Assembly (NCBI GenBank): GCA_964501185.1
Contig: CAZCRT010000026.1
Location: 1 to 45,581, forward strand
Length of the DNA stretch: 45,581 bases
Source of the DNA: BS150m-G50 sp964501185 [NCBI: uncultured Bacteroidia bacterium]
GTDB taxonomy: Bacteria > CAIWAD01 > BS150m-G50
Direction: 5' to 3'
This document shows positions 27,475-35,609 of the stretch, piece by piece. Position 1 is the first letter of the stretch. Every line of letters starts with the position of its first letter. Both the position numbers and the translations under genes were made by a program. The notes beneath the pieces were generated by a model that searched no databases, was not told where the DNA came from, and worked only from the letters and a program-made list of their open reading frames with translations.

Positions 27475-27984
27475 CTAATTGACTTCGACAGCTTCTCCAC
27501 CCTCCTCATCGGGGGCATAGACTGCCAGCAGGCGATCCGCTACAAAGTCCATTACCGCGTCGGCGGAATAGAAACCGCTGTCCAGTTTGCCCTTAACATC
27601 GTTCATCAGTTTGTCACGATAATCGGTCTCCGGCACATCATCACCGCTCAGGTTGAGCGCCTGCTTCAGATCACTGTTTTCCAGCATTTTTCCAGCCAAC
27701 TTTAAATTGAATTGCCCATCATTGAAGAACCCGGACTGCACACGCGCACGCGCGGCATCCACCCTGTCCTGCCGTACATCCGGCAGCGTCTGCAACTGTT
27801 GCTGCAGAGTCTCACTCAACTGCTGCAGGTGCCGCCCCCGTTCTGAAACCTGCAGCCTGTCGGCAGCAGGGCTGGCAGGACTGAATCGTGCAGTGTCCGG
27901 ACGCTGCTCTATCCGCGCTTTCTGCAATTCATGCGCCCGCACTTCCTGTGCGATTGAGCCGGCGTCTGCTTTCTGAATATTCAC
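27475..27984 (-). CDS. flgM: FlgM-like anti-sigma-28 factor with duplicated motif
   Basis: Probable anti-sigma factor that holds FliA (sigma-28) inactive until the hook is complete and FlgM is exported. It has 169 residues, whereas typical FlgM is about 100. The family motif (R-V-x-x-a-r-x-x-V-x-S-G-x-Y/F ... A-x-k-m-L) is present at residues 69-101 and again at 121-153. The two copies align without gaps: RARVQSGFFNDG against KGKLDSGFYSAD. Upstream is DRLQVSERGRHLQQLSETL, the usual linker. GGAGG precedes the ATG by 8 nt. It is last in the fliD-fliS operon, which appears sigma-28 driven. Confidence 0.8.
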   Translation of the reverse strand: MNIQKADAGSIAQEVRAHELQKARIEQRPDTARFSPASPAADRLQVSERGRHLQQLSETLQQQLQTLPDVRQDRVDAARARVQSGFFNDGQFNLKLAGKMLENSDLKQALNLSGDDVPETDYRDKLMNDVKGKLDSGFYSADAVMDFVADRLLAVYAPDEEGGEAVEVN

Positions 27985-28012
27985 GGTTCCTCCGGTGCTT
28001 TGCGGGTAGCTC

Positions 28013-28174
28013 TTACACTACCAGGTCTATTTTTTTCCCGGCGGTAACTGAGTTACGCGGCGGTATTGCTTTCTTATCCTTTGCTTCAGGTACTGCCTGT
28101 GACCTGCGATCCACCTGACGCTGGGCGGTGCGATAGACCGCTATCGGCAGTGGTAAAGGAGCTACCTGTTTCAT
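28013..28174 (-). CDS. Small 53-aa protein between fliS and flgM
   Basis: An open frame of 53 codons starts with ATG overlapping the fliS stop by one base (TGATG), which implies translational coupling. It ends 28 nt before flgM. The product begins MKQVAPLPLPIAVYRTAQRQ, is basic, and ends in a short hydrophobic tail (KKIDLVV). I recognise no family; it is too short for the chaperone FliT. Support comes from its exact fit into the operon and the coupled start. Confidence 0.6.
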   Translation of the reverse strand: MKQVAPLPLPIAVYRTAQRQVDRRSQAVPEAKDKKAIPPRNSVTAGKKIDLVV

Positions 28175-28596
28175 CAGCGGGATACCTCATCCGGTGTACG
28201 GGAACTCCGTTGGGGCACTCCATCCTCCTGTTCGATAACCTGCACCCAGGTATTGCGCAGGTCCTCCAGGATCTGCAACACAACCGTCAATGCACTGGCA
28301 TCGCTTTTAATGTTACTCAAGGTGATCTGCCGCAGTAGATATGCATACAACCTGTCCAGGGAACGGGCGATCTCTTCACCCTGCTCCATGTTGAGCGTTT
28401 TGCGGAGTTCTGCAACTGCCGCATAGGCCTTGTCGATCATGACACCTTTGCCCACCGTGTCACCCTCTTCGATACGACGACGCGCTTCTCTTGTAAAACG
28501 GATCGCCGCGTCATAGACCATCAACAGCAATTGGCCGCGGTCAGCAGTCTGCACGCGTGTTCGATTATAGGTTTCAAGTGGTGTAGTTTGCGACAT
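28174..28596 (-). CDS. fliS: Flagellar export chaperone FliS
   Basis: Binds the C-terminal disordered region of flagellin and keeps it unpolymerised before export. The 140 residues show the family opening YNRTRVQTADRGQLLLMVYDAAIRF. The helical bundle follows (KAYAAVAELRKTLNMEQGEEIARSLDRLYAYLLRQI). It starts 10 nt after fliD ends, the standard fliD-fliS arrangement. Flagellin itself lies outside the window. Confidence 0.95.
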   Translation of the reverse strand: MSQTTPLETYNRTRVQTADRGQLLLMVYDAAIRFTREARRRIEEGDTVGKGVMIDKAYAAVAELRKTLNMEQGEEIARSLDRLYAYLLRQITLSNIKSDASALTVVLQILEDLRNTWVQVIEQEDGVPQRSSRTPDEVSR

Positions 28597-28606
28597 TGTC
28601 TTTCCT

Positions 28607-30256
28607 TTAGCCTAAGCTGGCCAGTTGACTTGACAGGTAGCTGCTCTGTTGTTGTAATCTGGAAAGCTGCAGCTCCATCTGCGTAAATTCGTATACATAT
28701 TTCTGCCTGATCAGGGACAGACGATAGGTCTGATCATCTATCTGTTCATTGAGGTTCTCGATGACTGTATCAATATGGTCTTTCTCCTGCGTGACCGTGC
28801 CATCAGTGCTGTCAGTAATTATACTCAGACGATTGGCAATTTCCGGTGCAACCCCCATCGACAGCCTGATGGTGGCGGTTTCAGCTCCGGCCGGGCCGCT
28901 GGGCGGGGTAAAGCGCAGGCGTAATCCCTCTTCTGCGTAGCCATCAGTGGCAATGATATAGTTACCATCGATAGTAGTCGGATGGCCATCAATAGTAGCA
29001 GAAGTCAGATTCCCGGCACCATCGTGGTTGGCAACCACAGTGTATTCTCCACCATCAGTATCCTCTGTGCGATAGAAGTAATCGATATAGCTGGAGTTGG
29101 TAGAGGAATTGAAGGTGAACAGCTCACCTACTTCATTGAAGTTACTGGCAAGCGCTTCCGACAGTTCGCTGTCATCGATGCTCAACGCTCCGTTAGTACC
29201 GCTGCTGATACCTATCTCACCAAGGCTCTGCAGTGTATTATTGGGATCCAGGCCGGGGATGGTATAGCTGAGCAATGATTGCAGTTTACTGCGTATCGTT
29301 CTCAATCCGGAATCACCGAACAGTACTGAGCGCTCCTCACTCTCGGTATCGTATCTGTCGTAGTTTGCAATCAGGTTCATACACTCATTGTAAGCGTTGA
29401 CATAATCCTGGATTTTACTCTTAACCGTGCTGATGTCGTTGTTAATGGTGAGAGTAATCGGAGTTCCGGAAGTAACATCCCCCAGATGTATGGTAACACC
29501 GGAAATGACATCCTCCACATCGTTGGATGCGCTCTCAATCCAGGTGGCAGCAGGGTAACCATCCAGTCGTATTTCTGCGTTAACCCCTGCCTGGGTTTCA
29601 GTCCAACTGGCACTGTCGAAATCAGTTCCACTGCCAAGAGTAGTAGTATCACTGACAGCAATTGTGTTATCAGCACCTGTCTCATCAGCCGTCAGTACCA
29701 GATGATAAGCGGTCGCACTACCGGAACCATCGTTGATGATGGTTGCTGTCACACCCGGATTATTGGAGTCGTTGTTGATAAGGTCCCGGATGTCACCCAG
29801 TGTAGATCCATCCGGAATTGTCACAGTTATCGTTTCCGGGGAGGTGGCACCGAAATCGTAAACAAAGGTCTGGGCGCTACCGGAATTGTTGACCGCAGTA
29901 GTATCGAAGTCAACCCACCCGGCATGTATCTCTTTTTCAGCACGGGCCAGCTGGTTGATCTCAAGCTGGAAGTTACCGCTGGAAGCGCTGCTGGTAGCAG
30001 TGGCGGTGGCAATATCGGAGTTACTGGAACTGATACCTTTGGTCAGAAACTCCGACATCAGGTCCATATTTTCTGCGAGGGTTTTGAACTGGAGCAGTTT
30101 GCTGTTGAGATCCTGCCAGGCGCTGCGCTTGGCCTGGTAATCACCACGACGGTACTCCAGCATAGCCTTACGGTGCCCTTCAATCTCCATCAGGGCATCG
30201 ATAGTTGACTGCCAGTCGATACCAGAGGCAAGACCCGATATGCTGCCAACCGGCAT
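28607..30256 (-). CDS. fliD: Flagellar filament cap protein FliD
   Basis: Hook-associated protein 2, the cap under which flagellin polymerises. The 549 residues begin with the hallmark ISGLASGIDWQSTIDALMEIE. The variable beta-rich D2/D3 domains occupy the middle (about 90-420). A C-terminal coiled coil ends the protein (ENLNEQIDDQTYRLSLIRQKYVYEFTQMELQLSRLQQQSSYLSSQL, about 490-545). The ATG at 30256 is chosen because GGAG is 7 nt upstream; a GTG two codons earlier is the alternative. It is preceded by 230 nt of spacer and the 52-aa gene. Confidence 0.95.
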   Translation of the reverse strand: MPVGSISGLASGIDWQSTIDALMEIEGHRKAMLEYRRGDYQAKRSAWQDLNSKLLQFKTLAENMDLMSEFLTKGISSSNSDIATATATSSASSGNFQLEINQLARAEKEIHAGWVDFDTTAVNNSGSAQTFVYDFGATSPETITVTIPDGSTLGDIRDLINNDSNNPGVTATIINDGSGSATAYHLVLTADETGADNTIAVSDTTTLGSGTDFDSASWTETQAGVNAEIRLDGYPAATWIESASNDVEDVISGVTIHLGDVTSGTPITLTINNDISTVKSKIQDYVNAYNECMNLIANYDRYDTESEERSVLFGDSGLRTIRSKLQSLLSYTIPGLDPNNTLQSLGEIGISSGTNGALSIDDSELSEALASNFNEVGELFTFNSSTNSSYIDYFYRTEDTDGGEYTVVANHDGAGNLTSATIDGHPTTIDGNYIIATDGYAEEGLRLRFTPPSGPAGAETATIRLSMGVAPEIANRLSIITDSTDGTVTQEKDHIDTVIENLNEQIDDQTYRLSLIRQKYVYEFTQMELQLSRLQQQSSYLSSQLASLG

Positions 30257-30487
30257 TTCCACACTCCAGGCTGGTTAATTATGGTGTTGATATTTATGGG
30301 GGATACCGTTTAAGGCATCAAACCCAGTGTTGCTGCAGGTTTTTGACTACCAGTTACAGCATTACTGGTTTGAAGGAAGGCAAAAAGTATGACAGAATCA
30401 CATGCAGCTGTAGATACTGCATTAACAGAGCTTTAGAACTTTTGCAGTTTCACTCTGAACAATCTGTCAGGGCAATTATTACCAGCT

Positions 30488-30646
30488 TCAGGCATATGTA
30501 TCCACCTGATCCAGTGCTGATTCGCGCCGACGGCGTTTTTCTTCCGGGGGGGGGTTACGACGATCGCTGTCTTTTTTACGCCGTATCCGTTTTGGATCGT
30601 AATAGATCGGGTTTCCAGGTGTTACCCTGTTTACATGATCAGCCAT
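30488..30646 (-). CDS. Small basic 52-aa protein, first gene of the late flagellar unit
   Basis: A 52-codon open frame starts with ATG and has AGAGGTGG 4 nt upstream. The product (MADHVNRVTPGNPIYYDP, then a run rich in Lys/Arg such as KRIRRKK and EEKRRRRE) is strongly basic and hydrophilic, with no membrane segment. It lies about 100 nt downstream of the sigma-28 promoter at 30749-30775 and upstream of fliD on the same strand. I recognise no family. The reading frame passes cleanly through a C9 run; a slip there would alter the protein. Confidence 0.6.
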   Translation of the reverse strand: MADHVNRVTPGNPIYYDPKRIRRKKDSDRRNPPPEEKRRRRESALDQVDTYA

Positions 30647-30748
30647 TTTCCCACCTCTGTTAAGTTTTCCGGATCATTTCTTGAGGTCGGGATTACCTCT
30701 GGAGCGGGAGGAATCCAGGTGTTGCGATCCGGATAACTCCTGTCTGTC

Positions 30749-30775
30749 TTATCGGGTGGTCTGGGAATTTCTTGA
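30749..30775 (-). promoter_or_regulatory. Sigma-28 (FliA) promoter of the fliD-fliS-flgM unit
   Basis: On the minus strand, TCAAGAAA (30768-30775) and CCCGATAA (30749-30756) are separated so that TCAAG and the -10 octamer are 14 nt apart. This is exactly the spacing of TAAAG(TTT)N11-GCCGATAA. The -10 matches seven of eight positions, and TCAAG is the -35 variant known from Pseudomonas sigma-28 promoters. It predicts a transcript starting near 30742. Confidence 0.75.
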
Positions 30776-30875
30776 ATTGTGGGGGGTGTCCGAAGCTGTA
30801 TCATCGCACCAGAAGTTCAGTTTCCGGAAACAGCCTTGTCGGGATCTGTCAGGCTCAGGATTCTCACATCAACTT

Positions 30876-31238
30876 TCAAAACATTCCATCAATTAACTGT
30901 TTCAGTTCCTTGATACTGAAAGGCTTTGAAAGAAAACCATTTGCTCCCAGGTCGGCGGCTCGCTGGCGTGCATCATCCACTTCATAACCTGTAATAAATA
31001 TCACCTTTATGTCAGGGTTAACCTCGCGCGCACCCTGTACAAGTTCAAAGCCATCACCATCATCCATCATGATATCGGTAATGATCAGGTCTATCTCGTT
31101 TTCCCTGAAAAGAGCCAAACCCTCTTTGCCACTGCCGGCAGTTATCACATCGAAACCGAAAACCTCGATAAACCGCTCCAGGATCTCTCGCATATCCGGC
31201 ACATCATCGACAACCAGTACTCGTATATTATCACTCAT
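30876..31238 (-). CDS. CheY-like single-domain response regulator
   Basis: A stand-alone receiver of 120 residues. Acidic Asp11-Asp12 and phospho-acceptor Asp55 (LIITDIMMDD) are present. Thr is at the switch position in VIFITGYE, and Lys in LSKPFSIKEL. There is no output domain. Its start overlaps the stop of the large GAF/PAS sensor by 4 nt (ATGA). That sensor lacks a phospho-accepting His, so either the receiver is phosphorylated by another kinase or the two proteins interact without phosphotransfer. A motor or chemotaxis role is possible next to flagellar genes, but there is no direct evidence. Confidence 0.92.
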   Translation of the reverse strand: MSDNIRVLVVDDVPDMREILERFIEVFGFDVITAGSGKEGLALFRENEIDLIITDIMMDDGDGFELVQGAREVNPDIKVIFITGYEVDDARQRAADLGANGFLSKPFSIKELKQLIDGMF

Positions 31239-34033
31239 GACTTCTTCTTTGTGCTCCCACGCTTACCTGTCTTGCTCGTTTTGCCGCCCTTCGGACCGCT
31301 CTGTTTCCTCTTTGGTTGTGGGGTTTTCTCAACATCCTGGGATTCGGATTTCTCCAGGTCAATCATCGTTTCACCCTCGAGGGCATAGTCTTTTATTATC
31401 GGCTTGGTAACCTCTTTCAGTTTGTTGACAATACCCTGTATCTCGCGAACCTGCTTGATGATTGTATTAAGAGTTTTCTTTTGCGTCCCGGGTGATTCTT
31501 CACCCAACTCCAGCATAAGCTCAGCATTGTTCAGGATAACTCCAAGTGGATTATTGATGCGGTCATTCAGGGTCACAGCGGTCTGTGTCAGTGTTGCCAG
31601 CTGCATGGCCTTCAGAGATTCCGCTTCCAGTTTATGCTTGGCGGTCATATCCTTGGCGATGCCCAGCGCACCTATGATTTCATCATGTTCGTTGTGTAGC
31701 CAGGAAACAGACAGGCTGACCCAGAAAGCAGTTCCATCGCTACGTACAAACTGCATCTCACGAGAAGGCAGATGAACCTTGCTGCGTACATAACGACGCA
31801 TGAACTGCCACAGTTCATCAGGATCTGTCAGCAGCTTTGTAACTGACTGGTTCAGCATCTCCTCGGAACTGAAACCGAACATCTCCTGAGCACCACGACT
31901 GAAAAGAGTTATATTCCCCTTCCGGTCCGTGGAAACAATGGCATCAATAGAACTGGCAATCAGATTTTCCAGGTAGTTCTTGGTCTGGGTCACCTCGGCA
32001 TTGAGACGCAGGTCCTTGACACGACTGAGTAGCTGCAGAATCAGAACCTGCAGAAATCCGGTGTCACCCGGTTCCAGAGAAACCGCTTTTGAGAAGACAA
32101 CCAACACTCCAAACTGATCTTCCTGCTCAGTCTGTCCGATAGGAAAGCAGGTACTGAAACAGCGTTCTCCGGAAACCGACTCCTCAGCTGTCAATGGTTT
32201 ACCCTGCTGCAGACACTTGCCTAACTGATCCTGGTTTATAATGAAGTCTGACAACTTCAGATCGGTCTCAGCCTCCCTCTTAGCCAGCAATTGAAAACCG
32301 CTTCCATCTCTCTGGTACACATGACAGGCCAGAACTGCAGTTTGCTGTAATACATGCGAAGCATAAAGTGGAATCACCTCTTCCAGCTTCATCCCGGTAG
32401 TTGCTTGTCTGGCCAGGGCAAGCAGTTCCTGAAAGCGGTGCCGTTCGATATGGGTTGTACCGTAGAGACGGGCATTTTCAACTGCGAGCGATGCCTGCAT
32501 TGCGAACGAGTTGGCAAGATTGCGATCGTCCGCGGTGAACACCCTTTCGTCACGCTGCGAATCGATATCCAGCACACCCAGAATACTGTCCTGAGCAGTC
32601 AGTGGGATAACGATTTTCGATTTGATGCGGGGATCAATCTCCGGAAAGAACTGTTTGACCGTACGACGATCTTCCAACAGCAGTGCTTTACCCTGACGTG
32701 CCACAATTCCCAGGGGGGAATCAGCAGTTGCCGTCGCTAACGATTCCTGCCCCGCCCTGACGATAGGTTCCAGCTCACCACTCTGCTGATTGAACAATAA
32801 CAGCATTGCGGAATCGGCATCCAGGAGCGACAGAGTTGACTGAACGATTGAACCCAATACTTCATTTATCTTGAGCGTGGAGGTAATTTTCTGTGAGGCA
32901 GCAAAGAGGGCACGGAGTCTTTCATTTGCTCTCGACAACTCCTTGTAGAGGTGTGCACGTCGTTCGATATTACGAATCATCGCCAGGTAGCCGATCGTAT
33001 GTCCCTGACTGTGAGTCATCCGGGAAACGGTCATCGCTGTTGGAATCTCATGTCCATCACGATGCGGTATAACCATATCCAGATCACGGAGTACCTCTTC
33101 CTGATACATCATCTTTACCAGGCGGGAGAACGCGCTTCCGTCGGTTAACAGGGCGGTTACATGACTGCCAACCAGTTCAGTCGCCTCATGGCCAAATATC
33201 TCTTTTACCGATGGACTGACCAGCAGGATCTTCTGGTAAGTGTCAAACACTACAATGACATCGTCAGAGTTATTGATCACATTTTCCAGAAAATCGCGGA
33301 CTTCAATAAGCTCCCGGTTCTGGTGACTGATGTGAGATTCAAGCTCCTCGTACAGACTTGCACTGCTGAGGGAAACAGCCAGCATATTGGTGACAACACC
33401 CAGTAGCTCTTCATGACGTTCCGTGAAGGCGCCGGTCCTGTCACTTCCAAGGTTGATCACACCGAGAATCTGATCATGCCGGACAATCGGCACAGACAAC
33501 AAAGCGCGAGGATGCACTCTGGCTTCAGCATAAATCTTGAACTGACGATCGTTTGTCGTATCAGTGGCCAGCCAGGGACGGCGATACCGTGCCACCCAGC
33601 CGGCAACACCTTCTCCGATCGGTATGGAAACACTGTTACCTTCCTGCAGCTTCTCAACCACGCTGGCACCCACAATTTCCAGAACCTGGGACTCCTTCTC
33701 AAAAAGCATTACGGAAACTGAATCAGCGCGGAATTCCCTGCGTAACAGATCTGGTAAGCGATCAAACAGGTCTGTGGGTGTGGGTGAACTCTCAAGCAGA
33801 TGTGATACATTCCCCAGCATTGAGATCTCGTTGACCAATTGCGAGTAGGCGTGGGAGAATTCAGTAACAGAACCTGTCAAAAGTCTTTCACGAGCCAACT
33901 GCCGCTTGAGATCACTTTTAATGCCTGCCAGCATCTGATCAGTTTCGCGCCAGTTATGGTCCTGCTCCTGACCGGCTGCCAGCCGTTCATCCAGTTTGTG
34001 TATCAGATCAATTATACTCTGCAATCCGGTCAT
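31235..34033 (-). CDS. Multi-GAF/PAS sensor with degenerate histidine-kinase core
   Basis: A 932-residue cytoplasmic protein, apparently without membrane helices. Order: coiled region; GAF about 85-230; PAS about 247-355 with ERRAHLYKEL linker; GAF about 387-525; divergent GAF about 540-680; PAS about 685-800 (FGFSSEEMLNQS). A dimerisation-like helix pair follows at about 805-880, then a Lys-rich tail (905-932). The helix pair reads TLNDRINNPLGVILNNAEL, where the H-box HEINNPL is expected: Asp824-Arg825 replace His-Glu. No HATPase domain follows. It therefore looks like a sensory scaffold rather than an active kinase. It lies 55 nt downstream of the HDOD gene and is coupled to the CheY-like gene. 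Confidence 0.88.
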   Translation of the reverse strand: MTGLQSIIDLIHKLDERLAAGQEQDHNWRETDQMLAGIKSDLKRQLARERLLTGSVTEFSHAYSQLVNEISMLGNVSHLLESSPTPTDLFDRLPDLLRREFRADSVSVMLFEKESQVLEIVGASVVEKLQEGNSVSIPIGEGVAGWVARYRRPWLATDTTNDRQFKIYAEARVHPRALLSVPIVRHDQILGVINLGSDRTGAFTERHEELLGVVTNMLAVSLSSASLYEELESHISHQNRELIEVRDFLENVINNSDDVIVVFDTYQKILLVSPSVKEIFGHEATELVGSHVTALLTDGSAFSRLVKMMYQEEVLRDLDMVIPHRDGHEIPTAMTVSRMTHSQGHTIGYLAMIRNIERRAHLYKELSRANERLRALFAASQKITSTLKINEVLGSIVQSTLSLLDADSAMLLLFNQQSGELEPIVRAGQESLATATADSPLGIVARQGKALLLEDRRTVKQFFPEIDPRIKSKIVIPLTAQDSILGVLDIDSQRDERVFTADDRNLANSFAMQASLAVENARLYGTTHIERHRFQELLALARQATTGMKLEEVIPLYASHVLQQTAVLACHVYQRDGSGFQLLAKREAETDLKLSDFIINQDQLGKCLQQGKPLTAEESVSGERCFSTCFPIGQTEQEDQFGVLVVFSKAVSLEPGDTGFLQVLILQLLSRVKDLRLNAEVTQTKNYLENLIASSIDAIVSTDRKGNITLFSRGAQEMFGFSSEEMLNQSVTKLLTDPDELWQFMRRYVRSKVHLPSREMQFVRSDGTAFWVSLSVSWLHNEHDEIIGALGIAKDMTAKHKLEAESLKAMQLATLTQTAVTLNDRINNPLGVILNNAELMLELGEESPGTQKKTLNTIIKQVREIQGIVNKLKEVTKPIIKDYALEGETMIDLEKSESQDVEKTPQPKRKQSGPKGGKTSKTGKRGSTKKKS

Positions 34034-34088
34034 ATAGGTTCCAGTGAACTGCTGTCAGAGACAGCGGCTTCATCCCAGTTTTTCATCA

Positions 34089-34976
34089 TCAATTGTGCCA
34101 CAAATTCTCGCTCTTTGACAGGCGTGTTGAAATCTCCACCCCAGCACTGCTGATCAGTTGATTGAGAGCGGAGGGATTCATGTCGATTACTTCCCATACC
34201 TTGTCATCCAGTGGCTCTGTTGCCGGCTCATGTATAATTCCAGCAGGATGTTGATCGAGGTGATCAGCCAGGTGAACCATATAGGCAAGCCGGAGTATCT
34301 CTTCATCGTCCTCAGTGAGCAACTCAGGCTGATGATGGGCCCCAACTGCAACAACAACATCTCTGGGCAATTGCCATGTTTCCAGCAACCATTGCGCCGC
34401 ATGTGCATGTGTATAATCCCAGGCCAGTAGCTCCCCCTGATAAATCGTTCCACCTGATTGCAATGTCCCCTTGTAGAGTTGTGCAACCTGCTGCCAGTTC
34501 AGCTGCAGGAGCAGCGCTTTACCGAGATCGTGCAGTAAGCCTGCCCGATAGGCGTTTACTTCCAGAGCGGGTGAGACCTGCATGGCTATCTCACGACAGA
34601 TGATAGCAGTTCTCAAACTGTGCTGAGCAAAGTGAGTCATGGTGACCATTTCTTCCGGCCGAAGCTCGTGGGCTTCCAGTGACCAGGATAACAACAGTGC
34701 TCTCAGAAGCGGATCGTCGGCCGGATTCATCCGGTCTGGATGTACAACCCGACTGGATAATGGCGATCGAGCATTCCGCAATAGATTCGCCATCAAGAGT
34801 GGATCACAATTGATCAGGTCAATAAAATCTGACTGATGCAGGGAGTTTAGCAGAATCTTCTCAATAGCTTCAGCTACAGGGGGTGTCAGAGGAAAATGAT
34901 CCAGACGCGAGATATAGCTCTGCGCTCTGGTGGATGATTTCAGGTTAGGTCTGCTGTTCTGACCAACCGGGTACAT
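34089..34976 (-). CDS. HDOD-domain signalling protein
   Basis: A 295-residue protein with an HDOD domain over about residues 22-200, an HD-like fold found in bacterial signalling proteins. DHFPLTPPVAEAIEKIL and LINCDPLLMANLLRNARSPL open the domain. GLLHDLGKALLLQLN (His149-Asp150) follows, and then GAHHQPELL. The HD pair is present, whereas many HDOD proteins have lost it, so hydrolase activity cannot be ruled out. GGGGGAAGAA precedes the ATG. First gene of the HDOD-GAF/PAS-CheY set; its role is unknown. Confidence 0.88.
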   Translation of the reverse strand: MYPVGQNSRPNLKSSTRAQSYISRLDHFPLTPPVAEAIEKILLNSLHQSDFIDLINCDPLLMANLLRNARSPLSSRVVHPDRMNPADDPLLRALLLSWSLEAHELRPEEMVTMTHFAQHSLRTAIICREIAMQVSPALEVNAYRAGLLHDLGKALLLQLNWQQVAQLYKGTLQSGGTIYQGELLAWDYTHAHAAQWLLETWQLPRDVVVAVGAHHQPELLTEDDEEILRLAYMVHLADHLDQHPAGIIHEPATEPLDDKVWEVIDMNPSALNQLISSAGVEISTRLSKSENLWHN

Positions 34977-35609
34977 TTCTTCCCCCGAAATTGTCGACTA
35001 TTCCACAGCTGTTGACACCGGAATGATGAAACTGCATCCCGATTCAACATTTCTGATTTTGAATAGCACACTCCTCTAAGGTTTCGCCTGCTCGAATAAT
35101 AGTATTTCTTTAATACAGTTGAGCTCATTTCAGGACACTTCAACGAGTCAGCCTGAGATAAATAATCTGTACATAAATGATAGCCAGGGCACTGTATATA
35201 TTTGTAATACTTATGTTTATGATTTTGCACTACTCTCATGACAAGTCTAGATCGCAGCCTGTCAATTCAAGATAGTACTCTTCCAGGCTTCATCCAGGTG
35301 TATACAGAACTGAGTCGCCTGATATCAAAACAAGCGTCATCATAAGGCAGTTAACGCTGTCAGTTCAACAGATCACTGAACTGAGAAAGATAGACAGCAA
35401 TGCGCCGTATGCAATGACATATCAGTTTGAAACTACTGCATACATTGATTTCATGGAAACGATCTGTTGATATGTTAGTACTTTACTTGCAAAATAGCAA
35501 CAGTACGGGTAGGATATTTGAAATTTTACGATTGTAGCACTTCAAGTGAGCTACAACCAGGTTTTCTAATGAAGGCCGGTGTTGAAACAGAAATCTGGTC
35601 TTGACTGTA
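34977..35609. other. 633-bp gene-free region
   Basis: AT-rich intergenic DNA. A 7-bp inverted repeat, CAGTTCA - N9 - TGAACTG (35361-35383), could be an operator or hairpin. A 35-codon plus-strand frame starts at 35239 but has no ribosome site or context. There is no convincing promoter, terminator or RNA gene. Confidence 0.45.

Noticed and set aside
30380-30420. TGTGA...TCATA upstream of fliD considered as a second CRP site
   Set aside because: The spacer is 5 nt instead of 6 and the second half-site is poor.
35239-35346. 35-codon plus-strand frame (MTSLDRSLSIQ...)
   Set aside because: No ribosome site, promoter or recognisable neighbour on that strand.
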